DNA from: Treponema socranskii subsp. buccale
Lineage (GTDB): Bacteria; Spirochaetota; Spirochaetia; Treponematales; Treponemataceae
Direction: 5' to 3'
Assembly: GCF_024181585.1 (NCBI RefSeq)
Contig: NZ_CP054258.1
Span: forward strand, 1,612,001 to 1,676,000
Length of the DNA stretch: 64,000 nt
Each line of letters starts with the position of its first letter. Position 1 is the stretch's first letter. The translations under genes and the position numbers were made by a program. The notes under the pieces were generated by a model. It had not been told where the DNA came from. It made no database searches and saw nothing but the letters and a program-made list of their open reading frames with translations. This document shows, piece by piece, positions 63,251 through 64,000 of this stretch.

Positions 63251-63793
63251 TTACTCCTGTAACAACCACGCTTCTTTCGATATACAGGTAAAGTGCTCCG
63301 TCCGCAGAACCCCTTTTAAAGCACAGGGAACGTTTTCTTTCGTATGATGATATCGGAAGCCGCATTTTTCCTGCGCCCGTTTCGATTTATCGTTTCCGTC
63401 AAAATATCCGCACCACAGTTTTTCGAGTTTCAAATCTTCGAAGCCGTGCCGCATCAGCTCACGAACCGCCTCCGGAATAAGTCCTTGTCCCCAATACGGT
63501 ACGCCGATCCAAAACCCTATTTCACCTTCCGTATCGGGAAGGCCGATATTGCTTAACTTGCCGATCATTAAACCGATACTGCCTACAGGCTGTCCCGTCT
63601 CTTTGAGCACGACCGCGTATGACTCCGGTACGGAGAGGATATTACTGATGACGGTTCTGCTGTTTTCAACACTCGTATGGACAGCCCATCCGGCTGTCGG
63701 TCCCACGTCGGGATGACTTGCATAGTAAAACAGGTCTTGTGCATCCGATTCTCTCCACGGACGAAGCGTCAATCTCTTTGTTTCCAAAATCAT
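63251..63793 (-). CDS. RimJ/RimL-type GNAT acetyltransferase
   Basis: 180 residues from the ATG at 63793 (AAAGGAA upstream). ETKRLTLRPWRESDAQDLFYYASHPDVG opens the family; GEIGFWIGVPYWGQGLIPEAVREL is the acetyl-CoA motif, and NDKSKRAQEKCGFRY the C-terminal one. Starts 16 bases after the macrodomain gene, so the two are co-transcribed. Substrate unknown; a link to ADP-ribose signalling is possible from context only. Confidence 0.88.
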   Translation of the reverse strand: MILETKRLTLRPWRESDAQDLFYYASHPDVGPTAGWAVHTSVENSRTVISNILSVPESYAVVLKETGQPVGSIGLMIGKLSNIGLPDTEGEIGFWIGVPYWGQGLIPEAVRELMRHGFEDLKLEKLWCGYFDGNDKSKRAQEKCGFRYHHTKENVPCALKGVLRTEHFTCISKEAWLLQE

Positions 63794-63809
63794 CCGGCTG
63801 TTCCTTTTG

Positions 63810-64000
63810 TCAATTCGGCCGCTGTAAATATAGGCTGTAAATTGCAAAATCTTCGTCTTTGAATACGTTAAACACGACTTTCATCCCGCTTCCGGTTTGC
63901 TCGAAGTATTTTCGGACGGTTGCTACCGCAATTTCCGCCGCACGCCGATTCGGAAACATAAAGACGCCGGTCGAAATACAGCAAAAGGCGATGCTCCTCA
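63810..64000 (-). CDS. Macrodomain (ADP-ribose hydrolase-type), N terminus beyond window
   Basis: Last 63 codons of a gene entering from the right. [17 protein letters not shown] then [16 protein letters not shown] and [16 protein letters not shown] match the C-terminal half of macrodomains, where the ISTGVxxFP loop binds the distal ribose and phosphate. The sequence is closest in feel to the zinc-dependent macrodomains linked with class-M sirtuins, such as the one at 52666. It is first in a unit with the GNAT gene. Confidence 0.85.
   Translation of the reverse strand, partial: RSIAFCCISTGVFMFPNRRAAEIAVATVRKYFEQTGSGMKVVFNVFKDEDFAIYSLYLQRPN

Overview
This window is chromosomal DNA from a spirochaete, almost certainly a Treponema. 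The evidence is two adjacent FlaA-type flagellar sheath proteins, a GreA transcript-cleavage domain fused behind a ~750-residue helical region, a spiro-SPASM protein, and the run mraZ-rsmH-ftsL-murF-ftsW-ftsQ-ftsA-ftsZ followed by xerD, dprA, topA, xerC, hslVU and flgBC-fliEFGHIJ. Codons in the core genes are GC-rich. I cannot name the species.

Layout. 1-4.5 kb (minus): a glycan/nucleotide-sugar locus with a cytidylyltransferase-glycosyltransferase-methyltransferase fusion running off the left edge, a GT-like protein and a spiro-SPASM protein with a degenerate radical-SAM motif. 4.6-11 kb (plus): a TPR-like protein, the GreA fusion and a large membrane-anchored protein. 11-21 kb: an MBL hydrolase, tpiA and pgk, several envelope-type proteins of unknown role, and gapA. 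21.3-23.1 kb: tRNA-Val(CAC) followed one base later by a TGS/nucleoside-kinase gene. 23.1-47.2 kb (all minus) is one long block. Read in transcription order it starts with the dcw division genes under a clear MraZ-type operator, then xerD, a TPR lipoprotein, dprA, topA, xerC, hslV, hslU and the flagellar basal-body/export genes. From dprA to fliJ this matches the classical Bacillus order except that trmFO and codY are absent. 48.6-50.0 kb: two flaA genes.

50.2-64 kb is accessory: an esterase-like hydrolase, a frameshifted DUF421 gene, a class-M (ADP-ribosylating type) sirtuin with a small membrane protein, several short stress/repair genes (one lacking its N terminus), an ISL3 remnant, an IS481-like element and an AT-rich aspartate decarboxylase/antiporter module (aspD-aspT). 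The IS remnants and aspDT lie between exact 28-bp direct repeats (57703-57730 and 63010-63037), which suggests an acquired island. The window ends in a macrodomain gene followed by a GNAT gene; the macrodomain is the usual partner of class-M sirtuins.

The most interesting unexplained signal is a family of at least six repeats lying directly in front of genes (tpiA, hslU, ftsL, flaA, DUF421, CPBP). Each carries a GC tetraloop hairpin and/or a second hairpin whose arm pairs covary between copies, and five of the six end in the Shine-Dalgarno sequence itself. A second family, a three-hairpin ~145-bp MITE-like repeat, occurs in full at 24966-25113 (inside the flagellar operon, next to a third inverted-repeat element) and at 48363-48505, with fragments elsewhere.
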